DNA from: Corallium rubrum
Taxonomy: Eukaryota; Cnidaria; Anthozoa; Scleralcyonacea; Coralliidae
Reading direction: 5' to 3'
NCBI GenBank assembly: GCA_964035015.1
Contig: OZ035997.1
Coordinates: 87,387,483-87,451,482 of the forward strand
DNA: 64,000 nt
Positions 46,251 through 55,169 of this stretch are shown piece by piece. The notes beneath the pieces were generated by a model, which saw nothing but the letters and a program-made list of their open reading frames with translations, was not told the DNA's origin and searched no databases. A program made the position numbers and the translations under genes. Every line of letters begins with the position of its first letter. Within the stretch, counting starts at the first letter, position 1.

Positions 46251-46524
46251 TAATAATTGTTAGTTGTTTGCTGTACAAGCTGTGTTAGTTAGTAATACTC
46301 AGAAAAACTCTGAGCTCTGAGCGGGAATTCGTTCCTAGAGGACTGGGCACAGTCTAAGGTATAAGTACCTTAATTAACCTTGCTCCGCTATCTGAGTTCT
46401 GGTGGCTCAATGGTTAGAGCGTCTGGCTGGTATTCAGAAGGTTGTGGGTTCGATTCCCGCTCAGAGCTCAGACTGAGTATTACTAACTAACACAGCTTGT
46501 ACAGCAAACAACTAACAATTATTA
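46251..46524. mobile_element. Foldback MITE containing a tRNA-like gene
   Basis: 52 bp terminal inverted repeats (46251-46302 and 46473-46524, including CTGTACAAGCTGTGTTAGTT) are essentially perfect. A second inner inverted block, CTGAGCTCTGAGCGGG (46310-46325), is complementary to the tRNA 3' end. It is inserted in the ACTCC-rich element. Confidence 0.85.
46396..46468 (+). tRNA. tRNA-Thr(GGU)-like sequence
   Basis: 73 nt fold into a full cloverleaf: acceptor stem GTTCTGG/TCAGAGC (two G-T pairs), D stem GCTC/GAGC with loop AATGGTTA, anticodon stem TCTGG/TCAGA with loop CTGGTAT (anticodon GGT), and T stem GTGGG/CCCGC with loop TTCGATT. The internal promoter boxes TGGCTCAATGG and GGTTCGATTCC are intact. 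GGU threonine anticodons are not normally used in animals, where AGU is read as inosine. With its position inside a MITE, this suggests a captured or pseudo-tRNA rather than a housekeeping gene. Confidence 0.7.
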
Positions 46525-47178
46525 CTAACATCAAGCTGCAATTTCTGAAACTAAAAAACAAAGTTACTATCTTCACCATCCTGAAAATTTTACTTTAATA
46601 CACATTGCATCTCACGTTATGTTTGATTGCAACCAACCCCCCTTTTGGTATATTTTTGACTCCAAAATGAGAGTAAAATTCTAAATTAGAGTAGTTTTCA
46701 CCCCCATAAGGAATTAAATTTACTCCAGTTTTGGCATATTTTTTACTCCAAAATGAGAGTAAAATTAAATCAGAGTATTTTTAACCCCCATAGGAATAAA
46801 ATTTACTCCACTTTTGGGTTATTTTTTACTCCAAAATGAGAGTGAAGTTTTAAACTAGAATATTTTTTACTCCTGCAAAGGTAAATATTACTCCATTAGT
46901 GAGGTAGAAAGTACTCTAAAAATGGAGTTAAAATGATGGAGTAAAATATACTCCCAAAACAGAGTCAACTGGTACCTTTTTTTTTTACTCCTTTTTTGGA
47001 GTAGTATCAACTCCTTAAAATTAACAGTGTATTTAAACAGTGCACAGCATTGAAATACTGGATATACACCAGAAGGTTCCGGTGTCGTGTGAACGCCTTC
47101 AAAGCGTCGTTAAATTATGACGGCTTCGTGTGTTTTACCGTTTATCTTCTACACCAGACTCGTGTGAACGCAGTCTTA

Positions 47179-47226
47179 GACTGCGTTCACACGAGTCCGG
47201 TGTAGAAGATAAACGGTAAAATGTGG
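47179..47226. repeat. Terminal fragment of a second PIF-like MITE, head-to-head
   Basis: Beginning GACTGCGTTCACACGAGTCC, it is the inverted complement of the last 45 bp of the 44510-47175 element, separated only by TTA, and then breaks off. Confidence 0.8.
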
Positions 47227-47349
47227 TTACGTTCAAATTTTAAAATGTACGAACAAATGTAAATTTACGAACATTTTAAAATGTTCAAAATGTTCATGGC
47301 AATGTTCGTAATAATATAACATTTACTTCTCACAAATATTATAGCATTC

Positions 47350-48006
47350 CAGAGGCGTAGGAACGGATTCAAAGTTGGGGTTGGGGGGGGGGGGGGGGGG
47401 GGGGGCTGAAGTCGACATGCAGATAATCAGTGACCGCATTTTTAGCGGGGTTCGGGGTGCTCTCCCGGGAAATTTTGAAATCTAGAACCTCGGAAACACA
47501 ATTTGCAGCAATTTGAGGAAACTTTTTCATCTAATTCTACAGCAAGCATAGTTCAAATTTTAACATAAAAACGAAGAAATTATTAAACCAACATGCCTTA
47601 AAGCCTCGACAGACGACACTTCACAAAACTGAACACTTTTTAGGGATTGCACGCATTGAAGTCGCTTTAATAATCTTTCAATAATTGTTTAAAGACCTAC
47701 ACAATAGTTTCTAATTCTTCGTCAGCTTAGCTTCCGTATAATTAACTTTGTTGTCGTCGTCACTCGCCATTTTATCAAAAGGTAAGATTATAGACTCCGA
47801 TTAATCGCAGACATTCTCAAATTTGTGGTTTATGACTGGTAAGCTGCTTTTTATTGACAAACTTAAAAAATATGGTATACTATACAAACAAGTGAAGTAC
47901 AAATAAAGTAATTTTAATACGAACCAAAGATGAACCCCGTAGGTAGATGCTACCGTAAGTAGCTGCTCCCCCCCCCCCCCCCCCCCCCACGCTTCCTACG
48001 CCTCTG
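47350..48006. mobile_element. hAT-like non-autonomous element with G-run and C-run subtermini
   Basis: The ends CAGAGGCGTAGGAA and TTCCTACGCCTCTG are inverted repeats flanked by the 8 bp duplication TAGCATTC (47342-47349 and 48007-48014). A run of over 20 G at 47384-47405 and a run of about 20 C at 47969-47988 lie near the two ends and would pair. No transposase ORF. Confidence 0.88.
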
Positions 48007-48546
48007 TAGCATTCAAATGGGTTTTTTCCATTCAACTACGTAATGTAAAACCTTGAGCGATATGGCAAGTAAAAGCAATTGAAAAATGCTATTTGGAGTA
48101 GAAAGTTCAGGATTGTAGCTAAACGAAAAGTGCTTAAAAAATGGGAAAACATGCCATTTTGGTTTAGTTCGCAACAAACATGGTGGCGAATACGAGCCTA
48201 ACACTTTGTCAAGTTTTCACAGAACGTTTACAACACTTGTAGTCATATAATAAACTACTTATTAACCTCAGTTGTTCGGTCTGTACTAGTGAGATATCGG
48301 ACCTCCGTTTCCTGCACGGACCTCGCTTCGCTGCGCTCGCTCGGTCCGTACTAAAAACGCCGGTCCGATATTTTACTGGTACAGACTTCACGCTCCGCGG
48401 TCAATAAGTAGTAAATCTCGTATATCTATTGCTGTTAAGGTGGCTCCCTTCTGTTCCTTTCAGTTCCAATCTCAGAAATAAGTGCTCATGAATAATTTGA
48501 AAAAGAATGAAACTAATGATATGCATAGAATAACGTTCAAGACATT
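48007..48546. other. Intergenic sequence
   Basis: It includes 48080-48150, which resembles the arm of the 6433-8535 foldback (AAAATGCTATTTG...AGAAAGTTCAGG...TTGTAGCTAAACG). No gene recognised. Confidence 0.45.
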
Positions 48547-48689
48547 AAGGCGGTTTTCCACCAGGCGACATTTGTCGACCGACTCGACATTTTTCTATTG
48601 TCTTGGCTAATTAGTTCCACTCGAGAGCTTGCGAGACAAAAGAAAATGTCGCTTCGCGCGACATTTTTCGCCTAGTGGAAAACCGCCTT
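48547..48689. repeat. MITE with AAGGCGGTTTTCCAC termini
   Basis: AAGGCGGTTTTCCACCAGGC at 48547 and the complement GCCTAGTGGAAAACCGCCTT to 48689 form inverted ends; TTA(A) lies on both sides. Inside, GCGACATTT and AAATGTCGC are also inverted. Confidence 0.8.
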
Positions 48690-48763
48690 TAAGTACTGTT
48701 AACAGAAAATGTGTTTAGCCGTTGCTATGACAACAGTGACGTTTCAAAATGTCTGTAAATTTA

Positions 48764-49032
48764 CATTTAATTCAATTTATTTTAAGAACGAGTTCGGTGA
48801 GCCCCAATTTTTTTTGCGTTAAAACATTTCTTCAATTTTAGTAATCAATATTCAAAAAAGTTATGCAGATCCAATTTTTTATCGAACAAAAATCATTGTT
48901 TTCTATGTTTCAAAAAAATTGGATCTCTATAATTTTTTAAAAAATCTTACTCTTGATTATTCAAAGAAATGTTTCAATGCAAAAACGTTTTGGGAGTCAC
49001 CGAACTCGTTTTTGAAATAAATTGGATTAAAT
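48764..49032. repeat. Foldback repeat with about 115 bp arms
   Basis: The arms share CAATTTATTTTAAGAACGAG, TTCGGTGA and GATCCAATTTTTT or their complements, with a loop near 48890. AT-rich and non-coding. Confidence 0.8.
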
Positions 49033-49273
49033 GCAAATTCACATTGGACTAATTTGCATTTACATTTAGATCGCTTCAGACCTATAAATCGATCTATTAA
49101 GATATATGAAGACTCGCCATTACTTCATGTGATTGCGCAAGTAGTCTATGTGCACTACAGTGCATAGTTTAAAATTAGTAGTGTGGCGGACGTATGTCAA
49201 CAAAAATACAACTTCTGGGTTTATACTAGCACAAGGAAAAAATGTGGGATTGGACAGTAATAAAGGTAGCCTA

Positions 49274-49605
49274 CCTCGCTTATGCAGTTCTCCATCTCTC
49301 GTAAAGAATGATTTAGAGAATTAGTCAGGTCAACCATTGTTGGCAGTTCGTCCAAACTGTTAGAATCGCTCCTGTACTTCTGACCATCTGCAATGCTAGT
49401 ATCACTTTGGCCACTGTCGCTGTCATCAAAGTTACTTCCAGCACCAACACTGTCTGTTTTATTAGCACTCTCTTCACCGGTATCTCCACTGAAAAGACCA
49501 GAAGCATCTTCATCGTTTCCAGTATGCTAATATGTTACCAGTTCTCACAACGGGTGTAGCATCGTTGTTAGTAACTTCTGCATGTAAATCACACTTCTCA
49601 GCAAC
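49274..49605 (-). CDS. Putative coding exon(s) of an unrecognised acidic protein
   Basis: On the minus strand a frame rich in Asp, Ser and Gly runs toward a good donor: NDEDASGLFSGDTGEES, NFDDSDSGQSDTSIADG, SLDELPTMVDLTNSLN, REMENCISE|GTAGGC, with the donor at about 49273. Upstream, in another frame, GVAEKCDLHAEVTNNDATPV follows an acceptor-like TAGTAG (about 49605). A one-base shift near 49525 separates the two parts. Composition and the splice site look genic, unlike the surrounding repeats, but I recognise no domain and see no neighbouring exon. It may be a fragment of a longer minus-strand gene. Confidence 0.35.
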
Positions 49606-49724
49606 CCCTACTACTTTGACAAAAAACAACAAAATAAACCAGTGTCAGGTAAATTTCTTTCAACGGCAATTTGACTTTTACGGAAATTTTATTCTATAGA
49701 CCACCTCTACAACTTACGACACAG

Positions 49725-50165
49725 GTATCACATATCACGTATCATATATCATATACCACCTTTCATACATATATCACGTAACACATATCATATATCACAC
49801 CATATCACATATCACACATATATCACATATCATATATATCACATATCACATATAACGTATCACGTATAATATATCATATATCGCATATATATCATATCAC
49901 ATACATGTCACATATCACATATCGTGTATCACATATCATATCACGTTTCATATATCATATATCACGTATATATCACATATATCACACGTTTCATATATCA
50001 CATATCATATATCACATATGAAAAAAAACGTATCATGTATCATAATATATCACACATCATATCACACATCATATATAACATATCATATATCATATCACGT
50101 ATCACGTTTCGTATATCACATATCATATATCACGTATCATATATCACATATATTAAAAAAAACGT
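49725..50165. repeat. ATATCAC/ATATCAT satellite array
   Basis: Irregular 5-8 bp units (ATATCAC, ATATCAT, GTATCAC) repeat over 440 bp, interrupted by A-runs and ACGT. Open frames here (YHISYHVSYI) are artefacts of the repeat. Confidence 0.95.
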
Positions 50166-50530
50166 ATCACGTTTCATTGCTGCGAGCCGTAAGGCGAGCA
50201 GCTCACTAATCTTGACGAGGTCTGGGCCGAGTTTATATGCGTTCACAAACTCGATTCTTAGGATTTCGTTGGCGATGATCCTCGGTATACGCAATGTCTA
50301 CCGATCAGCGGCAGGCATTATTAAATTGTGCGCTACGCTACACCTGGCATTGTTTGTCGCTGGAATATATTGATTTATTAAAGAGAAGTGTATTTTTCTA
50401 CTATACTATTATATCAAACACAACTCTATTTGTTGTTGGAAGTATATATCAAGGCCACAAAAGGCTAAGCGACATTTCGAGGGGCAGACAGTATTTATAC
50501 GAGTCTTTGTTCATTAATTTTTATATGACA

Positions 50531-51292
50531 TCGAGGGTCGAGGGTCGAGAGTCGAGGTCGAGAGTCGAGGGTCGAGAGTCGAGAGTCGAAGTCGAGAGTC
50601 GAGGGTTGAAGTCGAGAGTCGATAAATTGACCAGAAAATACCAAAAAATCACTATAATACTATAATCGATTATATATCGCAACATTGTGTCTTATTTCTA
50701 CGCGCCGCGGGATATATTTATAACCTTTGAGCCTTTGATCTAAAAACCGGGGGGAAGCGGCCACTTTCACGAACAGCTTACATAGAAATAGTGATGTATG
50801 CGTCGCTTTTTAGCAAATATATATTTATATACTGCGTAACGCCAGGCGCCGTTTTGTTTGAAAGGATAATTGAAGGCTTAACGGCGTATGACAGATATTC
50901 GTTTCCTGCTGTTGTAAAAGAAACTTCACAAAAGTTACTTGTGTACCTTCATTCTAGAATTAGAGACTTGCCGAGTGCGTTTCGTTTTCTTATTTATAAA
51001 GATTAAAAGAATTTTCAGTCGAATTTAATTGTTTTTATTTAGACTCGGCAAGCATGAAAACGACTTCGCCGGTTTTTAGATCAAAGGCCCAAAGGTTATA
51101 AATATATCCCGCGGGGCGTAGAAATAAGACACAATGTTGCGATATATAATCGATTATTATAGTATTATAGTGATTTTTTTGTATTTTCTGGTCAATTTAT
51201 CGACCCTCGACTTCAACCCTCGACTCTCGACTTCGACTCTCGACTCTCGACGCTCGACTCTCGACCTCGACTCTCGACTCTCGACCCTCGAC
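50531..51292. mobile_element. Foldback-like element: 220 bp arms ending in TCGAG tandem repeats
   Basis: The left arm (50531-50750) and right arm (51069-51292) are inverted copies. The outer half of each arm is a tandem array of GTCGAG/GGTCGAGA-type units, and the inner half is unique (GATAAATTGACCAGAAAATA, CGCGGGATATATTTATAACC). This resembles the Foldback/Galileo organisation of tandem repeats within terminal inverted repeats. The 318 bp centre holds a 71-codon ORF at 50791-51006. Confidence 0.8.
50791..51006 (+). CDS. Small ORF in the centre of the foldback element
   Basis: 71 codons, starting MMYASLFSKYIFIYC, with a hydrophobic N-terminal part and a basic C-terminal part (YLHSRIRDLPSAFRFLIYK). 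I do not recognise it. It fills most of the unique centre, so it could be a captured exon or chance. No ribosome or splice context supports it. Confidence 0.2.
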   Translation: MMYASLFSKYIFIYCVTPGAVLFERIIEGLTAYDRYSFPAVVKETSQKLLVYLHSRIRDLPSAFRFLIYKD

Positions 51293-51337
51293 TTATAGTT
51301 ACACTCCATTGTGCCAGATGATTTCACTTAACATTTT

Positions 51338-51512
51338 AAGCATGCGTCGTTATTGTCAACACTCACGTCACGCGTATAAAATTGAGCCATTAAAGATGGC
51401 AACAGCCGTTATTGCTGCAAATCAACAACCTAAAGCTGCATAGATTGCCGTTCTTCACTTCAACTCGATTTTATACGCGTGACGTCCATGTTGAGGAAAA
51501 TGTCGCATGCTT
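51338..51512. repeat. Inverted-repeat MITE with AAGCATGCG termini
   Basis: AAGCATGCGTCGTTATTG... and ...GAGGAAAATGTCGCATGCTT are inverted. The inner parts of the arms (CACGCGTATAAAATTGAG / CTCGATTTTATACGCGTG) also pair. About 65 nt loop. Confidence 0.8.
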
Positions 51513-51659
51513 AAGCTCTTTAATTGATATGCTTCGGACGATAATAAGTATTTTACTACTAAATAGTAAATGGTAGCAACTCGCAGCACTTCACTTTTGA
51601 TAAAAACTTCTAGTATATATCGTTTTCATTAACTAAAACACAGTTATTATTACAAGGTT

Positions 51660-52896
51660 CTACATACCACGTGTAATCCAAGCTAAGCTTTGCTGCGCGT
51701 GACCCGATACTCCGCTTTGCACCAACCTCTTGAGGATCCATTGAGCCAAATGCGTGCAAGATTTCTCGGTTTGGTCCTTTGTGATCAGCAAGATTCCGTT
51801 GCCGTTCCCTCCCAAGGTTTCGGCGATCGGATGGGTATCCAAGACGAAAAAAGCCTCTCTGTTGACTCCGACGATGAACGTGTACGGGTCACAAGTATAA
51901 AGACCTACTGCACTGGATGTGCCACGAGCCTGTGTGAGAATGGCGGTGATGAGACGATTTCTACCAGAAATGGAAAACACGGCCTGCTGCTCAATGAACT
52001 CTTCAGAGAGTATAGAATTATCCATCAGACCATATTCTCTCATCAAACTGTACGCCGAAATCGGTTCATATGTCTGGTCTATGTTTCGTAAAGGGTTGAT
52101 CAAAAAGGGAAGCTCTGTGATAATGTTCTCCGCAAAGGTTCTTAGTTCGTCCCATTCGATGGCGTATTTCGTAGCCAGAAAGTGGTTACATATGCCCAGG
52201 CAAAGGAAAACGCATGCATTGGTGCCATCGTTCTTAGGAATTCGTCTCTGCTGTTGGTTGTGAAAACGTTCAGCTAACATGCAATTAACTTTGTTTAGCG
52301 CAGTGGACTGACTGACTTGCAGATGCACTAAGGAAAGCGATGCCTCAGGCTGATTGCCCGACAACATTGACGATAATGTAGACGCTGTAGGTCTCAATCC
52401 GGCTCTTGAGGTCGCGGTGAACGATGTTGTTTTCATGAAGATACGTTAGGCCATCAGCAATATTTCGAGCAGTCGGTGTTTGGAATTTCTTCAGCGAAGA
52501 AAAATCGAGTTGGCCATCGATGAACTGCAGGAAGTCGCTAAGAGATGTGACGATCTTTTCTACTCCAAATGGACGGAAGTAAAAGCAAAGATATTCCATC
52601 ATTATCGCGTACGGTTCAACGCAAAAAGCGAAAAAACAAGCAATGTTTTTATGCCCCTTTACCTCATGGAGTAGTCGCGCTTCTTTTAGGAATAAGCGTT
52701 TACTCTCTCTATCCACAAGACGTAGCTTCTTCACGACAACCTCTTCCCCTTTATATTTTCCCGAGTAAATCGCACCAAATGAACCTGGGCCAAGCTTGTC
52801 GTTACGCGAAAAATCCGTCCATTTAAAAGTTGGAAGCCCAGGATTTAAATTCTCCGCTCGCAATGTTAATTTTGGAATACTGAAAACCCCGGCCAT
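51660..52896 (-). pseudogene. Protein kinase N-lobe fused to a cysteine-peptidase-like domain, kinase C-lobe missing
   Basis: Minus strand. The ATG at 52896 starts MAGVFSIPKLTLRAEN. A kinase N-lobe follows with the glycine loop (LGPGSFGAIYSGKYKG), the beta-3 lysine (VVVKKL), helix C (LFLKEARLL), a MMEYL hinge and the catalytic loop start NIVHRDLKS (about 52400). The frame then runs out at 52345-52347. The DFG motif and the whole C-lobe are absent, and the downstream domain is read in another frame (overlapping, ending 51660). That domain has PKNDGTNACVFLCLG with a candidate catalytic Cys and, about 145 residues later, FFVLDTHPI. A Cys then D-x-H order is like the UL36/M48-type papain-fold deubiquitinases (inference). 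A deletion with frame shift probably removed the C-lobe. Kinases of this RIP/TKL look are numerous in cnidarians. An unannotated intron is a possible but less likely explanation. Confidence 0.6.
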
Positions 52897-53930
52897 CGTT
52901 TAAAATAACTTATCCAAACGCTGTCTCTGACTCTCATGAAAAAAGGTTTGCTCGATAACGCCAGCATACAGAAAGATTTCAAGCGGTGAAAGTGTCGTGA
53001 GGCAAAATGTGTGAAATAATTGAAAACAACGATCCGCGTTGTAACCTCACCCCTGATCACCTGGCCATAAGTTCTCGCCAAACGGAAGAGAGTTCAAATT
53101 TGTAATCGTGTTCCTATTTTATTTTATTTTATATTGAATAACGATATAAATATATAGAAGAGACTTATGCCTTTATTAAATATACAGTGCACGATTCCGA
53201 TACATGCAATAACAAAGGGAAAAGGTTTAAATTTACCACTTATATAAACTTATTAACTTTCCGTTTGCATGCGCGTTCTTAACAACAACAGGAAATGCGG
53301 AACTTTATTGATCAGTTTGATCATTCGAGAAATTTCTACAAATGAAGCGTTGCCGGACGGACTCCCAATGCCATTATATGCCGTAAAGTCCAAGACCTGT
53401 TTAAGTAAGGAGCGATTTCACATATATGATACCTTGAAACGTCAGCAAAACAACCAGCATGCGCAAAAATAACACCGGATTAAAGCTAATTATCCAAAAG
53501 CGGTCGATGACTGATAAAATAAAGAACTAGCTACGAACAGTGCCATATTAAATGCGTGTTGTAAATGCCAATGAGAACAGTATACTGTGCTTTCTATAAT
53601 AATCTCGTAAATTCGTAATATTATTTGAGTCGTTAGCGATGTTTACAACGCGTATTAAACTTTGAATTCTTCCGACATTTTGAATTCTTTTTCTCTTTCG
53701 GTTTATATCTACAGGGTTTTATATGAAACACTGCACGCCCTCACGGATATAAGCGTTAAGTTGTCCCGAGATATAAGAATATCTCGTGTACTTATGTTGG
53801 ATCGAACTCGCCGCGAGTTCAAATCCCGCTCGAGTCAGCCGAAATTTTTCGGTTGACTTTAAATTAGCATTGTAAGACATCATGAAAAATTTTCTTAGGG
53901 TTTTATATCTAATATGATCTTATTTTATGT
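52897..53930. other. Intergenic sequence 5' of the kinase gene
   Basis: No gene recognised. It presumably includes the promoter of the minus-strand kinase gene. Confidence 0.45.
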
Positions 53931-53939
53931 TCCCCACGT

Positions 53940-54205
53940 TATTTTGCCCACCGCGTTTTATCCCCCATCCGCCTTTTCTCATCCGCGTTTTATCCCCCAT
54001 CCGCCTTTTATCCCCCATCCGCCTTTTCTCATCCGCGTTTTATCCTCTATCCGCCTTTTCTCATCCGCGTTTTATCCTCTATCCGCCTTTTCTCATCCGC
54101 GTTTTATCCTCTATCCGCCTTTTCTCATTCGCGTTTTATCCTCTATCCCCTTTTTCTCATCCGCCATCCGCATCCGCCATCCGCATCCGCCATCCGCGTT
54201 TTATC
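53940..54205. repeat. 32 bp tandem repeat array
   Basis: Units of the type CCGCCTTTTCTCATCCGCG plus TTTTATCCTCTAT repeat about seven times, with variants at both edges. The unit is not a multiple of three, so all three frames stay open (FYPPSAFSHPR), which I treat as non-coding. Confidence 0.93.
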
Positions 54206-54721
54206 CCTACCCCATAATTTAACGACGCTTTGAAGGCGTTCACACGACACTGGAACGTACCTTCTGGTGTACATCCAGTATTTCAATGCTGTGCACTGTT
54301 TAAATAGCCATATTTCGTCAAAAGTAAATGGAAACGAGGAGCAATTCAAAGAATATTATCCCCCAAGGTGTATAGTACATTCTAGGTTTACAATTTTAGT
54401 CTTTCCGTCAGGAACTCACCTTATTGACTTCATCTTCTCCTATTTACTCTGCCCAGTCATTGTTGTAAAAATGTTATAATTGTTCAAAAAGCAGCAAAAG
54501 TTCTTAGCAGAAGCTTTCCGAAATCGAGAAGACAAATAAAGTTTTCCATCGCTAAAAAATACGCCAGCCGTTTGGTTAGGAGCCGAAAATTTAGGAACTG
54601 GGTACTAAAGCGGAGCGAAAAAGTGCCGGATCTTGTGTGACACGACACCGCCAATTTCGCTCCGTCTAGAAATCGTTTTCAAAACGCTCCGGTTAGAGCG
54701 CCGTTTTCACACGGCGTTTTG

Positions 54722-54781
54722 TAACCTGAATGTCAGGCCTTTATTTGTTCCCGCCTTCCGCTAAACCTGACATTCAGGTTA
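54722..54781. mobile_element. 60 bp mini-MITE with perfect 16 bp termini
   Basis: TAACCTGAATGTCAGG and CCTGACATTCAGGTTA are exact inverted repeats; GGCGTTTTG is duplicated on both sides (54713-54721 and 54782-54790). The related copy at 44560-44580 shows a site without it. A 9 bp duplication would suit Mutator-like transposases. Confidence 0.85.
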
Positions 54782-55169
54782 GGCGTTTTGTGACTTTTTA
54801 GCGCCGTTTTCCACGCTTGGAAATTAATCCCGCAAATTGGGCCAAGGAAATGTCGTATAGTTCCCAGTCCACTTTTCGCTCAGATTTGCTCGGTCATTGG
54901 TCCTTCATGACATAGCAAATGTTTACAAAGTTTTGGTGGTTCCTTCGGAAGACTGGGTCAAAGACTTGTTCTGTCTTGATCATATCCAAAATCTCCTAAC
55001 TCTTAGCTTTCGTTTAATATATTGGGCGTGCTGACTCATACTATAATTTATGCGTTGTCCATACATTTCCATACCTATATTTGACAACACAGACGACTGC
55101 GAGGCAGTTATAAGTTGGTGTAAAGAAGAGGTGTATATATTTTGTTTACTTGATTTACTGAAAAAAGCG

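Larger units (their letters stand above)
45637..47029. mobile_element. TA-flanked element built of ACTCC/GGAGT motifs
   Basis: Terminal inverted repeats CACTGTTAATT are flanked by TA (45635-45636 and 47030-47031). The sister copy at 54.3 kb has the uninterrupted site. Almost the whole interior consists of degenerate units such as GGAGTAAAATTTACTCC, with GGAGT or ACTCC occurring every 15-30 bp in both orientations. A further element (46251-46524) sits inside. No transposase is encoded. Confidence 0.85.
44510..47175. mobile_element. PIF/Harbinger-like MITE carrying nested insertions
   Basis: It starts GACCCCGTTCACACGAGTCC and ends with the complement ACTCGTGTGAACGCAGTC, with TTA on both sides (44507-44509 and 47176-47178), a PIF/Harbinger-style 3 bp target. 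Two insertions (44991-45604 and 45637-47029) inflate it. A related copy at 54216-56453 lacks both, which confirms their boundaries. Stripped of insertions it is about 660 bp and non-coding. Confidence 0.8.

Noticed and set aside
49924-50373. Open frames rich in YHISYHV
   Set aside because: They translate the ATATCAC satellite.
51690-52263. Plus-strand open frames over the kinase/peptidase gene
   Set aside because: They are antisense shadows of the minus-strand coding sequence and show no domains.
53790-53852. Possible tRNA (GAGTTCAAATCCCGCTC looks like a B box)
   Set aside because: I could not find a matching acceptor or D stem upstream, and the T stem has a mismatch.
53914-54222. FYPPSAFSHPR repeat protein
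   Set aside because: The 32 bp repeat stays open in all three frames, so openness is not evidence of coding.
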